NCBI RefSeq assembly: GCF_001306175.1
Contig: NZ_LGKN01000006.1
Coordinates: forward strand, 310,001-374,000
Direction: 5' to 3'
Length of the DNA stretch: 64,000 nucleotides
Source: Ardenticatena maritima
GTDB lineage: Bacteria; Chloroflexota; Anaerolineae; Ardenticatenales; Ardenticatenaceae
Below are positions 16,776-25,231 of the stretch, in pieces; within the stretch, counting starts at the first letter, position 1, and the number at the start of each line of letters is the position of its first letter. Both the position numbers and the translations under genes were made by a program. The notes beneath the pieces were generated by a model. That model saw only the letters and a program-made list of their open reading frames with translations. It had not been told where the DNA came from and did not search any database.

Positions 16776-18014
16776 ATGCGTCTAGACAAACTCAACAAGA
16801 CACGTTTCATCCTGCTCGCCGTGCTGTTGGCGCTGGTCGTTCCACTGGCTGCGTCTGCTCAAGAAGGTGATGGAGTGATTGAGGTCAACGTACTGATGGG
16901 CACCGCTGATGTTGCGCTGCCCGAAAATCTTGAAGCGGAACTCCTGTTCCTGCCAAACGGGCAAGGGCCGCCCGTCATCACCTCCGCGCCACTCAACGCC
17001 GATGGGAGCGTCCGTTTTGAGGGGCTTGACACCGCCCCCCAACATGTCTATCTGGTGCGCGTCACCTACGAAGGACAACCCTATTTCAGCGAGTTGCTGC
17101 AATTCGCCGAAGGCGAAACCGCGCTGACAACCCACATCACGATTTACGCCCCCTCACGCGATTGGTCGGTCGTTGACGTCCAGCGCGTCAATATGATTCT
17201 CGATGTGAGCGACGGTCATTGGATTGTGGGGGCGCTCTACGCGTTGAACAACCCCACCGACCGCCTGCTGGTCGCTGACCAAAGCGAAGGCGGGTTCTTT
17301 ATTCCACTTCCGAGCAACGCCCAAGGGCTCACGTTCCAAGAACAAACGCTGCAAGAAGCCGCCGAGGTCACCCCCGACGGCGTGCGCGTGCGGATGACCC
17401 TGCCGCCGGGTGAAACGCCGCTCGTGCTTTCCTACGTCCTGCCCTACGCCGCCCCCGAACAGCGCCTGACCATCCCACTGCCGGGCAACGTGCCCAACAT
17501 GCGCGTCTTGGTGGTGGATTTGGGGCAAACCACAACAATCGAAGGCTTCTCACCAGAAGACCCCTTGCAAACGTCAGACGGTACCACGTACCAAAACTTT
17601 GTCGCCGACGACGCGCTTGCCACGTCGGGCGTGCAACTCGTTCTGCAAGGCTTGCCCGACCCATCCACACTGCCCCAAAGCCCCACACTCGAACCCATTG
17701 CTGCACCAGAAGAGACGCGCCCGCTCAGTGAGCGCCTGCCCGCCTGGACAGGACTGGTTGTGCTGGCGTTGGCACTGCTCGGCGTCGGGGTGTACGCCTG
17801 GCGAACGCCCGCCACTGCCACAGAAGAGACCTATCCGGCGCTCATTGCACGCCGCGATACGCTGGTGCAACAACTCGCCGACCTGGAAGACCGCTACGAA
17901 GCCCGCGAGATTGGTGAACAGGCATTCCGGCAGCAGTCCGCCACATTGCGCGAAGAATTGAAGCAAATCCTTCGCCGACTCCAACACCTCTCGCCACAAA
18001 ACAGACAGCCATAG
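16776..18014 (+). CDS. Exported, C-terminally anchored protein of unknown function
   Basis: No family name is certain. From the ATG at 16776 the 412 residues show a signal peptide (cut near AASAQ, residue 29), about 290 residues of beta-rich sequence resembling transthyretin-like or carboxypeptidase-regulatory folds, a single membrane helix (LVVLALALLGVGVYAW) near 340 and a cytoplasmic, heptad-rich tail. The tail pattern of a short coiled coil followed by YEAREIGEQAFRQQ is also seen in membrane proteins of cytochrome-c maturation clusters. No cytochrome gene is nearby. Longer starts upstream lack a signal peptide at their N-terminus, so I reject them. The function remains open. Confidence 0.7.
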   Translation: MRLDKLNKTRFILLAVLLALVVPLAASAQEGDGVIEVNVLMGTADVALPENLEAELLFLPNGQGPPVITSAPLNADGSVRFEGLDTAPQHVYLVRVTYEGQPYFSELLQFAEGETALTTHITIYAPSRDWSVVDVQRVNMILDVSDGHWIVGALYALNNPTDRLLVADQSEGGFFIPLPSNAQGLTFQEQTLQEAAEVTPDGVRVRMTLPPGETPLVLSYVLPYAAPEQRLTIPLPGNVPNMRVLVVDLGQTTTIEGFSPEDPLQTSDGTTYQNFVADDALATSGVQLVLQGLPDPSTLPQSPTLEPIAAPEETRPLSERLPAWTGLVVLALALLGVGVYAWRTPATATEETYPALIARRDTLVQQLADLEDRYEAREIGEQAFRQQSATLREELKQILRRLQHLSPQNRQP

Positions 18015-18048
18015 CCCCGCGCAATGCCACCGCAACCAGGGCTCTCAC

Positions 18049-18077
18049 GTGCGGCGCACCTGACAAGTGCGCCGCAC
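18049..18077 (+). terminator. Hairpin after the anchored-protein gene
   Basis: A perfect 11-base inverted repeat (GTGCGGCGCAC with GTGCGCCGCAC) with a seven-base loop lies 35 bases after the stop. The following bases, ACCATTTCT, form only a weak T tail, so termination is probable but not certain. Confidence 0.55.
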
Positions 18078-18098
18078 ACCATTTCTCGCCAACCCAAT

Positions 18099-18127
18099 TT
18101 GAACCAAACCCATCTCTCCCCTATAAT
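18099..18127 (+). promoter_or_regulatory. Promoter of the stand-alone glycosyltransferase gene
   Basis: TTGAAC at 18099-18104 and a perfect TATAAT at 18122-18127, exactly 17 bases apart. This is one of the best promoter matches in the window. Confidence 0.7.
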
Positions 18128-18173
18128 CGCCAACGCTTTCAAGCCTGTCGAACATGCATAAGGACGTGTACAC

Positions 18174-19457
18174 ATGGCTTCCAGGATACGCCCGACGTCC
18201 GAAGCCCTTTCCAAAACCGAGTCTGAACCATCACACGCAACGTCGCTCCAACCGCATAAAACGCCTACCACTACCCATCAAATTCTCATGCTGGCGCCCA
18301 CCATGTTCTTCGCCGATTATGGGTGCCATGTGCGCATCTACGAAGAAGCCATCGCCTTGCGCGCCCTGGGGCACACCATTCGCATCCTCGCCTACCCCAA
18401 CGGGCGCGACATCGGCGGCTTGACTGTGCGGCGCTCGCCCGGTGTTCCCTTCAACTACCGCGTAGTGGTAGGCTCATCCAAACACAAAATCTACCTCGAC
18501 GCCCTGCTCGGGCTCACATCATTGCATGAAGTTTTTGCCAACACCCCCACGCTCATTCACGCCCATCTGCACGAAGGGGCGCTCATCGGCTCCGTCCTGG
18601 CGCGCGTGCGCCGTTTGCCGCTCATCTTCGACTTTCAGGGCAGTATGACGGCCGAAATGATTGACCACGGCTTCCTGAAACGCAACAGCCCGTTCTACCG
18701 CCTGCTCTGGCAACTCGAAAAGTGGATTGACCATCAACCTGACGCCATTCTCACCAGCTCACACAATGCCGCCGACCTGCTCATTCACACCTTTGGCGTT
18801 CCCGCCAACCGCATCTACCCCGTACCCGATTGCGTCAACACCGACATCTTCCGCCCACGCACCAAAGAAGACGCTGACGAGATAAAAACGCTCAAACAGC
18901 GCCTGGGCATTCCCGCCGACCGCATTGTCATCACCTATCTTGGGCTGCTGGCGGAATACCAGGGTACCGGCCTGCTTCTGGAAGCGGCTCAACGCATCCT
19001 GCACGAACGGCGCGACGTCCATTTCCTGATTATGGGCTACCCCAACGAACCGCTTTATCGCCAGCGCGCCCATGCGTTGGGTATCCAGGAGCATGTGACC
19101 TTCACAGGGCGTATGCCCTACGAAGACGCACCGCGCTATTTGCGCATTGGCGACATTGCTGTTGCGCCAAAGATGAGCGCCACCGAAGGCAGCGGCAAAT
19201 TGCTCAACTACATGGCAACAGCTCTGCCAACCGTCGCTTTTGATACGCCCGTTAGCCGCGAATATTTGGGCGAGTGGGGCGTCTATGCCGAACCATTCTC
19301 GGCGGAATCGTTTGCGCGCGCGCTGCTCGACCTCTTGGAGACACCCCATGAATGGCCTATCCTGGGCAATGCGCTCCGGCGGCGCGTGCAAGAACGCTTC
19401 TCCTGGGACCAAGCCGCCCGCTTCATCACATCGGTCTATGAGCGGGTTTTGCGCTGA
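18174..19457 (+). CDS. Family-4 glycosyltransferase (stand-alone)
   Basis: A 427-residue GT-B protein. The first 35 residues are a polar extension, then ILMLAPTMFFADYGCHVRIYEEA begins the acceptor-side domain. VITYLGLLAEYQGTGLLL opens the donor-side domain, and MSATEGSGKLLNYMATALPTVAF is the sugar-nucleotide site, where a SGKLLNYMA form replaces the more common E-x7-E block. AAGGA stands 9 bases before the ATG. It has its own promoter and no glycan genes next to it; substrate unknown. A start at a later ATG would remove the polar extension and cannot be excluded. Confidence 0.85.
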   Translation: MASRIRPTSEALSKTESEPSHATSLQPHKTPTTTHQILMLAPTMFFADYGCHVRIYEEAIALRALGHTIRILAYPNGRDIGGLTVRRSPGVPFNYRVVVGSSKHKIYLDALLGLTSLHEVFANTPTLIHAHLHEGALIGSVLARVRRLPLIFDFQGSMTAEMIDHGFLKRNSPFYRLLWQLEKWIDHQPDAILTSSHNAADLLIHTFGVPANRIYPVPDCVNTDIFRPRTKEDADEIKTLKQRLGIPADRIVITYLGLLAEYQGTGLLLEAAQRILHERRDVHFLIMGYPNEPLYRQRAHALGIQEHVTFTGRMPYEDAPRYLRIGDIAVAPKMSATEGSGKLLNYMATALPTVAFDTPVSREYLGEWGVYAEPFSAESFARALLDLLETPHEWPILGNALRRRVQERFSWDQAARFITSVYERVLR

Positions 19458-19470
19458 ACAAGAGAAGCAT

Positions 19471-19498
19471 TTGGCGTTGCCTTTCATCTGCATATAAT
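19471..19498 (+). promoter_or_regulatory. Promoter of secG
   Basis: TTGGCG at 19471-19476 and a perfect TATAAT at 19493-19498, 16 bases apart, about 40 bases before the GTG start of secG. Confidence 0.6.
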
Positions 19499-19539
19499 CC
19501 AGCCCAACCCTGAGGGTATGGTTGAAGGAGGAAGGTTCC

Positions 19540-19761
19540 GTGCTGACGGCAATTTACATCGCATTATTACTCGTTTCCATTGGGTTGATCGTCGTTGTGT
19601 TGATGCAAGCCAAGGGCTCCGGACTTGGCGGCATTTTTGGCAGCGACCCCGGTGTCTACAAAACGCGCCGTGGTGTTGAAAAGACCATTTTCAACCTGAC
19701 GATTGTGCTGGCTGTTCTCTTCCTGGCGCTCGACATGCTGGCTGTGTTGCTGTCCAGTTAA
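19540..19761 (+). CDS. secG: Protein-export membrane protein SecG
   Basis: SecG is the small accessory subunit of the SecYEG channel. From the GTG at 19540 the protein is 73 residues, with two membrane helices (IALLLVSIGLIVVVLMQ and LTIVLAVLFLALDMLAVLL) flanking a loop with GSGLGGIFGS, the conserved SecG loop. GGAGG lies 8 bases upstream of the GTG. A TTG 18 bases earlier overlaps the ribosome site and is rejected. A strong terminator follows, so secG is its own unit although an anchored peptide-binding gene lies right after it. Confidence 0.93.
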   Translation: MLTAIYIALLLVSIGLIVVVLMQAKGSGLGGIFGSDPGVYKTRRGVEKTIFNLTIVLAVLFLALDMLAVLLSS

Positions 19762-19783
19762 ATGCGGCAGAAGTGATTGCCCG

Positions 19784-19810
19784 GCGCGCGCCTTCGGGCG
19801 CGTGCTTTTT
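19784..19810 (+). terminator. Intrinsic terminator of secG
   Basis: A nine-base stem with one G-T pair (GCGCGCGCC with GGCGCGTGC) and a TTCG tetraloop is followed by TTTTT. It ends 26 bases before the next gene start, so some read-through may feed that gene. Confidence 0.88.
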
Positions 19811-19836
19811 ATGTCAAAAAGGGGTGTGCCAACCCA

Positions 19837-21534
19837 ATGATTCAACATTTGCGCTGGCAAATTCTCATTGCGGTCCTTGGTGTCGCGGCGCTCTTCATCA
19901 CGCTCCTGGCGGCGGCTGACCGCGTACAAATCACATTTGTGCCGCAACCAGGCGGCGCCTACACCGAAGGCGTCGTCGGCGCGCCCGGCAACCTCAACCC
20001 GCTCTTCTTCCAAACACAAACCGACCGCGACATCGGCGCGCTTGTGTTCCGCGGGCTCACGCAGGTTGCCGAAAACGGGCAAATCTTGCCCGATATGGCA
20101 CGCTCCTGGGAGATCAGCGAAGACGGCCTCACCTACACCTTCTCCCTGCGCGACGACATCTTCTGGCACGACGGCGCGCCCTTCACCGCTGACGACGTCG
20201 CCTTCACCATTACCACCATCCAGCATCCCGATTTTGCCGCCGCCGGTGGGCGCATGGATTTGGTTGAGCAGTGGCGCGATATTCAAGTCGAAGTGGTTGA
20301 TCCGCTCACCGTGCGCTTTACCCTTCCCGCACCGTTTGCGCCCTTCCTCTCCTTCACCACCACGCCCATTGTGCCCCGCCACCTGCTTGAAAACGTCAAC
20401 ATCTTCGCCATGCCGCAAACATCGCTCAGCCGCGCCCCCGTCGGCACAGGCCCCTGGAAAGTGGCCGACGTGCAAGCCGACCGCATTGTGCTCACGCCGC
20501 ACACCGATTTTTACGGCTACTTCGACAGTGGGCGCTTGCCCTATCTCGAATCGGTCATTTTGCGCTTCTACCCCGCCGCCGAAGCCCTTTTGCCCGCGTA
20601 TGAAGCGGAGGAAGTGCTCGGCGTTGCCGAGGTGCCCCTCAGCGACCTGGACAAGGCGCTGGCGGATGAAACGCTCAACCTGTACAGCACGCTCCTGGCG
20701 GAATACACTATGGTCGTCTTCAACCTGGACCGCCCCTACTTTGCCGACACACGTGTCCGCCAGGCGCTCCTCTACGGGCTCGACCGCCAGGCGCTCATTG
20801 ACGAGGTGTTGCAAGGGCAAGGGATTGTTGCACACAGCCCCTACATGCCCACCCACTGGGCATACGACCCCACCATCCCGCCGTATGAATACAATCCCAC
20901 CAAAGCCCGCGAACTGCTCAACCAGGCCGGCTGGCGCGACACAGACCGCGATGGCGTGCGCGACAAGGATGGCGTTGCCCTGCAATTTGGATTGCTGACC
21001 AACCAGGAAAACCCACTCCAAATTGCGCTTGTGGAAGCCATGAGCCGCCAATGGGAAGAGATTGGGGTACGCGCTGTGCCGATGAAAGTCGGGTTTTCGG
21101 GGTTGGCGGAAGATTTTCTGCGCCCGCGCTCGTTCGACGCCGTGCTGTTGCGCTTCACCAACGTGCCCCCCGACCCCGACCTGTACTCGCTCTGGCATTC
21201 CAGCCAAATGTCGGAGAATGGGCAAAACTGGGCGGGCTGGAACAACCCGCGCGCCGACGAATTGCTTGAAGAAGGGCGGCGCACGCTCGACCAAAATGCG
21301 CGGCGCGCCATTTACAGCGAGTTTCAGCAAGTCTTTGCCGCCGAGGTGCCTTCCATCTTGCTTTACATCCCTGTCTACACCTACGGCGTTGACCAGCGCC
21401 TGCGCGACGTGCAAATCGCCCCACTGTGGCAAACCGGCGACCGTTTCAAAACGCTGGACCGCTGGTACATGTACGTCCAACGCCAACTCGTCACGCCCAC
21501 ACCAAACAACGCCACCAACCAGTCTGAACCATGA
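19837..21534 (+). CDS. Peptide/solute-binding protein of ABC type, N-terminally anchored, no partner genes
   Basis: A 565-residue family-5 extracellular solute-binding protein. After an N-terminal hydrophobic helix (ILIAVLGVAALFITLLAA) without a lipobox cysteine, the domain begins near GAPGNLNPLFF. The block ILPDMARSWEISEDGLTYTF and a DGAPFTADDV segment are characteristic. Such proteins usually feed a DppBCDF-type importer, but no permease or ATPase gene is next to it. The start at 19837 puts the anchor helix at the N-terminus; longer readings would include the secG terminator. An AAGGGG is 11 bases upstream. The next membrane-protein gene overlaps its stop in an ATGA. Confidence 0.85.
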   Translation: MIQHLRWQILIAVLGVAALFITLLAAADRVQITFVPQPGGAYTEGVVGAPGNLNPLFFQTQTDRDIGALVFRGLTQVAENGQILPDMARSWEISEDGLTYTFSLRDDIFWHDGAPFTADDVAFTITTIQHPDFAAAGGRMDLVEQWRDIQVEVVDPLTVRFTLPAPFAPFLSFTTTPIVPRHLLENVNIFAMPQTSLSRAPVGTGPWKVADVQADRIVLTPHTDFYGYFDSGRLPYLESVILRFYPAAEALLPAYEAEEVLGVAEVPLSDLDKALADETLNLYSTLLAEYTMVVFNLDRPYFADTRVRQALLYGLDRQALIDEVLQGQGIVAHSPYMPTHWAYDPTIPPYEYNPTKARELLNQAGWRDTDRDGVRDKDGVALQFGLLTNQENPLQIALVEAMSRQWEEIGVRAVPMKVGFSGLAEDFLRPRSFDAVLLRFTNVPPDPDLYSLWHSSQMSENGQNWAGWNNPRADELLEEGRRTLDQNARRAIYSEFQQVFAAEVPSILLYIPVYTYGVDQRLRDVQIAPLWQTGDRFKTLDRWYMYVQRQLVTPTPNNATNQSEP

Positions 21535-21941
21535 CGCACCGACGAGAACGCCGACGCGGCGCGCCACCTTTGCACCAGCGCCCCATGCTGGCGCTGACAA
21601 CTATGGCGCTGGCGGGGCTTGCTTCCGGGCTCCTGCTCATCACCCTCGTGCGGAGCCGCCCCCCCACAACCTTCAACATCATTCTGATGATGGGGCTGCT
21701 CCTCATCAACGGGACATCCGTCGGCGCGCTCATCAGTTGGGCGCTGCACCGCCGCCTTCACCGCTCTTTGCAAACCTTGCGCCTCATGCGACAGGGGCTT
21801 TGGGTCGGCATTCTGCTGGTCTGCTACGCGCTCCTGCAACTGCTGCGCAACCTGAACGGTGTTGTGGCGCTTGCGCTCTTCCTGGTCTTCGCCGCCGCAG
21901 AAGCCTTCTTCCTGCTTCGTGAACGAGACACCAGACGGTAA
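21531..21941 (+). CDS. Small four-helix membrane protein, function unknown
   Basis: The 136 residues contain four hydrophobic segments: LALTTMALAGLASGLLLITLV, IILMMGLLLINGTSVGALI, LWVGILLVCYALLQLL and VVALALFLVFAAAEAFFLL. The start is basic and the end is charged, with a positive-inside pattern. No family is recognised. The ATG overlaps the stop of the solute-binding gene and the DUF92 gene starts 8 bases after its end, so the three are probably co-transcribed. Nothing in the sequence shows a binding site or catalytic motif. Confidence 0.75.
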   Translation: MTHRRERRRGAPPLHQRPMLALTTMALAGLASGLLLITLVRSRPPTTFNIILMMGLLLINGTSVGALISWALHRRLHRSLQTLRLMRQGLWVGILLVCYALLQLLRNLNGVVALALFLVFAAAEAFFLLRERDTRR

Positions 21942-21949
21942 ATCGCGCT

Positions 21950-22795
21950 ATGGCGCCCATGCTCTGGCCTGAACCGCTGCTCTGGCGTATCGCCTTGGGG
22001 GCAGGGTGTGCCGCGCTCATTGCGCTGGCGGCTTTGCGGCAAGGTGCACTCACACGCGACGGCGCTCTTGCCGCGACGCTGCTCGGCGCGGTCGTTTTCG
22101 CCTTTGGCGGCTGGGCGTGGGCGGTGCTCGTCGTGGTCTTCTTTGTCAGCAGTTCTGCGCTCTCCTTCCTGCGGCAGCGGTTGCGCCCGGACATTGCCCC
22201 CAATGCCGCGAAAGGCGCACGCCGCGACGCCGCGCAAGTCCTGGCAAATGGGGGCTGGCTGCTCCTGTGGGCGCTCGCCAACGCACGCTGGCCACACCCT
22301 GCATGGAGCATGGCGGCGCTGGGCACGCTGGCAACCGCCGCCGCCGACACCTGGGCAACCGAGATTGGCTTGCTCAGCCCGCTCCCCCCGCGCTTCATCC
22401 TCGATGGGCGTGAAGTGCCCCCCGGCACGAATGGCGGTATCACGCCGTTAGGGTTGTTGGCGTCGGCAACCGCGGGGCTTTTGCTGGGGTTTGCGGCGGC
22501 GCTGCTGGCACTGCTGGGCGGTGTGCGTGTGCCCTTCGCGCCAGGGTGGTTGACGCTTCTGGGGGGCGTTGTGGGGGCATGCGGCGCGCTGGTTGATAGC
22601 CTGCTCGGCGCAACGCTGCAAGGCGTGTTCTTCTGTCCGCACTGTGGCGAAGAGACCGAGCACCGTCTTCATCACTGCGGAACCCCCACCCGACACCTAC
22701 GCGGGTGGGCGTGGTGCAATAACGACGCCGTCAACGCGCTCGCTTCACTCGCCGGCAGTCTGCTCGCCCTGCTCATGGTGCGCCCCTTCCTCTGA
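21950..22795 (+). CDS. DUF92 (TMEM19-like) integral membrane protein
   Basis: This 281-residue protein has the DUF92 pattern: GALTRDGALAATLLGAVVF, a helix pair, then ADTWATEIG and ATAGLLLGF with GALVDSLLGATLQ near the end. The family includes the plant phytyl-phosphate kinase VTE6, so a prenyl-phosphate or lipid phosphate role is possible but not shown. A CPHC...HHCG stretch at about 230-245 looks like a small zinc-binding knuckle. Its last 51 bases overlap the convergent rimI gene. Earlier candidate starts are excluded by the previous stop. Confidence 0.85.
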   Translation: MAPMLWPEPLLWRIALGAGCAALIALAALRQGALTRDGALAATLLGAVVFAFGGWAWAVLVVVFFVSSSALSFLRQRLRPDIAPNAAKGARRDAAQVLANGGWLLLWALANARWPHPAWSMAALGTLATAAADTWATEIGLLSPLPPRFILDGREVPPGTNGGITPLGLLASATAGLLLGFAAALLALLGGVRVPFAPGWLTLLGGVVGACGALVDSLLGATLQGVFFCPHCGEETEHRLHHCGTPTRHLRGWAWCNNDAVNALASLAGSLLALLMVRPFL

Positions 22796-23389
22796 AACGT
22801 GGGGCGCGATATTGAACATCTCCCGCGTGAATGTGTGGCGCGCCAATTCCTGCGCCAATTGACGCCGCCGCGTTGCCAACGCCGCTTGCACTTCGGGGCT
22901 GTTCGCGTGAAACAAAGTCATCAGCAAGGCGTCCGTTCCATCGCGGTAGTAGCGCTTGCGCCGCCCCACCACCTCAAAGCCATACTTGCGATAGAGCGCC
23001 TGCGCCGGCGCATTGTCCACGCGCACTTCCAGCGTGACCAGCGTTGCGCCGCGGGCGGTGCCGTCGTCAATCGCATGCAACAACAACCACTCTCCCAAAT
23101 GCCGCCGTCGCCATTGGGGATGCACGGCGATGGTTGAAATGTGCTGTTCGTCGGCAATCAGCCAATACCCCACATAGCCAATCACCGGCGGCGGCCGACG
23201 CAACACCCCGCCCCACGCACGGGGCGGCACGGGGCGCAACACCCAATAGGTGGCGAGCGAGTTGCGCAATTCTTGCTCGTAGCCCTGCGCCGACCAGGGC
23301 GTGGGAAACGAAAGGTGCTCTATCGCCAGCACAGAGGCGATGTCCTCCGCACGGAGCGGTGCAATGGTGTAGGGGACGGCGTCGCTCAT
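22745..23389 (-). CDS. rimI: Ribosomal-protein alanine N-acetyltransferase RimI-like
   Basis: A GNAT-fold acetyltransferase of 214 residues. ISTIAVHPQWRRRHLGEWLL is the acetyl-CoA binding segment (Q/R-x-x-G/A), followed by VTLEVRVDNAPAQALYRKYGF, the usual RimI end of the fold. RimI acetylates the N-terminal alanine of ribosomal protein S18. The gene is directly downstream of tsaB: stop and start share a base, giving TAATG. This rimI-tsaB neighbourhood is common in bacteria and supports the name. The C-terminal extension after ALLMTLFHANSPE is longer than usual and overlaps DUF92. Confidence 0.86.
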   Translation of the reverse strand: MSDAVPYTIAPLRAEDIASVLAIEHLSFPTPWSAQGYEQELRNSLATYWVLRPVPPRAWGGVLRRPPPVIGYVGYWLIADEQHISTIAVHPQWRRRHLGEWLLLHAIDDGTARGATLVTLEVRVDNAPAQALYRKYGFEVVGRRKRYYRDGTDALLMTLFHANSPEVQAALATRRRQLAQELARHTFTREMFNIAPHVSEEGAHHEQGEQTAGE

Positions 23390-24063
23390 TAGGAAGCCCC
23401 TTCGGGTATGTGCAGGTAGAACGGCGCGAGCGTATCCACATCGTCATGCTCGCCCCGCTGGAAACGTTCCAGCGCCATGAACGCCAGCACACTGGGACGC
23501 CGCACGTTGAACGGTGGCGGCACAAACCGCACCCAACGCCCGCCCCGTTCTTTCAGCACGGCTTGCTCCTGCGCCCCCAATTCGCCCACAAAGCGCATGG
23601 GCTGTTGCACATCCTCCACCAGTTGCGGCAAGCGCGCCAATTGCGGCTCACCCACCGGTCGCCAGCGGTCGGGCGCTTCGCGGCGATACGTGGCAAAGGC
23701 ATAACGCCCACGCCCCGCCCGCAAGACAGCCCGCACCGGCGTTTCACCGTAAAAATGCGGAAACGCGCACACATCCAGCGTGGGAATGGCCACAACAGGA
23801 ATGCCCAATGCGGCGGCAAACCCCTTCGCCAAACTCAACCCAATGCGCAAACCGGTAAACGAGCCTGGTCCCCGCGTGACAGCCACGCCCTCCAAATCGT
23901 CGGGCGCAACCCCCGCCTGGCGCAACGCCTGATCAATCATCGGCGCGGTATGCTGGGTGTGGCGCAACCCCGCCGACCACGTGTATTCCACCAGCACCTC
24001 GTCTTCACGCACCAGCGCCACCCCCGCCTGGCGCGTGGCTGTGTCAATTGCCAGAATCAGCAT
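23389..24063 (-). CDS. tsaB: tRNA threonylcarbamoyladenosine biosynthesis protein TsaB
   Basis: TsaB is a non-catalytic ASKHA-fold partner of TsaD in making t6A on tRNA. The 224 residues start LILAIDTATRQAGVAL, the first ATPase-like motif, and contain VTRGPGSFTGLRIGLSLAKG, the strongest family signature. AAGGGGGAAACC precedes the ATG. It lies 11 bases after tsaE in a tsaE-tsaB-rimI group; tsaD and tsaC are not in the window. The C-terminal part is typical for the family in length. Confidence 0.93.
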   Translation of the reverse strand: MLILAIDTATRQAGVALVREDEVLVEYTWSAGLRHTQHTAPMIDQALRQAGVAPDDLEGVAVTRGPGSFTGLRIGLSLAKGFAAALGIPVVAIPTLDVCAFPHFYGETPVRAVLRAGRGRYAFATYRREAPDRWRPVGEPQLARLPQLVEDVQQPMRFVGELGAQEQAVLKERGGRWVRFVPPPFNVRRPSVLAFMALERFQRGEHDDVDTLAPFYLHIPEGAS

Positions 24064-24074
24064 GGTTTCCCCCT

Positions 24075-24569
24075 TCAGCGTCCAAATGCGGCTTGTCGAA
24101 AAGCATGCAGTAAGCGCAGCGCGCGTTCTCCCACCGGTTTCATAATCACGCGCCGCTTGGCGTCGTCGGCGTGCTCAAAACGAATCCACATCCCCTCTGG
24201 GAACCAATCGGCGGCTTTTTCAGCCCATTCCACCGCCACCACGCCGTCGCCCCGTTCCATGTACTCTTCCAAGCCCACGGTTTCCAATTCCGCCTCGCTG
24301 TTCAAGCGGTACAGGTCGGCATGGTAGAGCGGGATACGTCCCTCGGGATACTCGCTCACCAGCGTAAACGTCGGGCTTCGCACCGGGCGTTGTACCCCCA
24401 AGCCGCGCGCCAGCCCCTGCACAAAATGCGTTTTTCCTGCGCCAAGTGTTCCCGTCAGCAGGATAATGTCGCCTGGTTCCAACAACTGCGCCAGACGCGC
24501 CCCCAAACGGCGCGTCTGTTCGGGGCTATGGCTGAAAAAATCAAGCGTGTTGGGTTCAATGACGGGCAT
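24075..24569 (-). CDS. tsaE: tRNA threonylcarbamoyladenosine biosynthesis ATPase TsaE
   Basis: A 164-residue P-loop ATPase of the t6A pathway, which resets the TsaBD complex. Walker A is GTLGAGKT at about 40-47, followed by SPTFTLVSEY and the LYHADLYRL block that is diagnostic of TsaE. The end carries VVAVEWAEKAADWFP. AGGAGTAAGCC stands right before the ATG. It is first in the minus-strand tsaE-tsaB-rimI operon. Confidence 0.94.
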   Translation of the reverse strand: MPVIEPNTLDFFSHSPEQTRRLGARLAQLLEPGDIILLTGTLGAGKTHFVQGLARGLGVQRPVRSPTFTLVSEYPEGRIPLYHADLYRLNSEAELETVGLEEYMERGDGVVAVEWAEKAADWFPEGMWIRFEHADDAKRRVIMKPVGERALRLLHAFRQAAFGR

Positions 24570-24618
24570 GGCTTACTCCTGCTGGTTCATCTGCTTTCAC
24601 ACATCGCAAACTGCGCAC

Positions 24619-24624
24619 ATTATA
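24619..24624 (-). promoter_or_regulatory. Probable -10 box of the tsaE operon
   Basis: A perfect TATAAT on the minus strand, 49 bases upstream of the tsaE start, in the 144-base divergent gap. The -35 region is weak, as for the polysaccharide operon promoter. Confidence 0.5.
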
Positions 24625-24654
24625 CCCGTTTTGAGGGGAGAGGGTACTTGTTTG

Positions 24655-24682
24655 TTGCCGCCGAATGGCCGTTGCATATCAT
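24655..24682 (+). promoter_or_regulatory. Candidate promoter of the HIT hydrolase gene
   Basis: TTGCCG at 24655-24660 and TATCAT at 24677-24682, 16 bases apart, about 30 bases before the start codon at 24714. Confidence 0.4.
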
Positions 24683-24713
24683 ACTCGCGATTGTGTGTGA
24701 GAAGGAGTGAGAC

Positions 24714-25214
24714 ATGGACCATTTATGGACACCCTGGCGTATGGCGTACATTCTCTCAAAGAAAGAGCCTGGTTGCCCGTTTTGTGCGGCGCTCGCCGAA
24801 AACCGCGACGCCGAGACGTTTGTCCTCTGGCGAGGGGCGCATTGCTTTCTCATTCTCAACCGCTACCCCTACAACAACGGGCACATCATGCTGTTGCCCA
24901 ACCGCCACATTGCCGACATTACCGAATTGAATGACGACGAACGCCGCGAGTGGATGCTTCTCCTCGATGCGGCGGTACGCGCTCTGCGTGAAGCGTTCAA
25001 CCCCCACGGCTTCAACATCGGCATCAATCTGGGGGAAGCCGCCGGTGCAGGCATTGCCGCGCATCTGCATTTGCACATTGTGCCCCGCTGGGAAGGCGAC
25101 ACCAACTACATGACCGTCACCGCCAACACGCGCACCATTCCCGAACTGCTGCATGACACATGGGCGCGCCTGCGTCCCATTCTCGAACGTCTGCTGACAC
25201 CTTCAACTAACTAA
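24714..25214 (+). CDS. HIT-family nucleotide hydrolase
   Basis: A 166-residue histidine-triad protein. His117, His119 and His121 form H-L-H-L-H, the catalytic triad that attacks nucleotide phosphoanhydrides, in AAHLHLHIVPRW. A CPFC pair at 21-24 could hold zinc, as in several HIT proteins. The domain order matches Fhit/Ap4A phosphorylase-like bacterial HITs that cleave dinucleoside polyphosphates or AMP-amines; the substrate cannot be read off. AAGGAGTGAGAC precedes the ATG. The GH36 gene begins 17 bases after its stop. Confidence 0.9.
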   Translation: MDHLWTPWRMAYILSKKEPGCPFCAALAENRDAETFVLWRGAHCFLILNRYPYNNGHIMLLPNRHIADITELNDDERREWMLLLDAAVRALREAFNPHGFNIGINLGEAAGAGIAAHLHLHIVPRWEGDTNYMTVTANTRTIPELLHDTWARLRPILERLLTPSTN

Positions 25215-25231
25215 CCGGCACGGAGTGATTC

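Noticed and set aside
19567-21600. A 677-codon open frame on the minus strand opposite the peptide-binding protein gene
   Set aside because: It is antisense to a well-supported gene, runs across secG and its terminator, and its product has no recognisable domain; GC-rich codon use opens such frames by chance.
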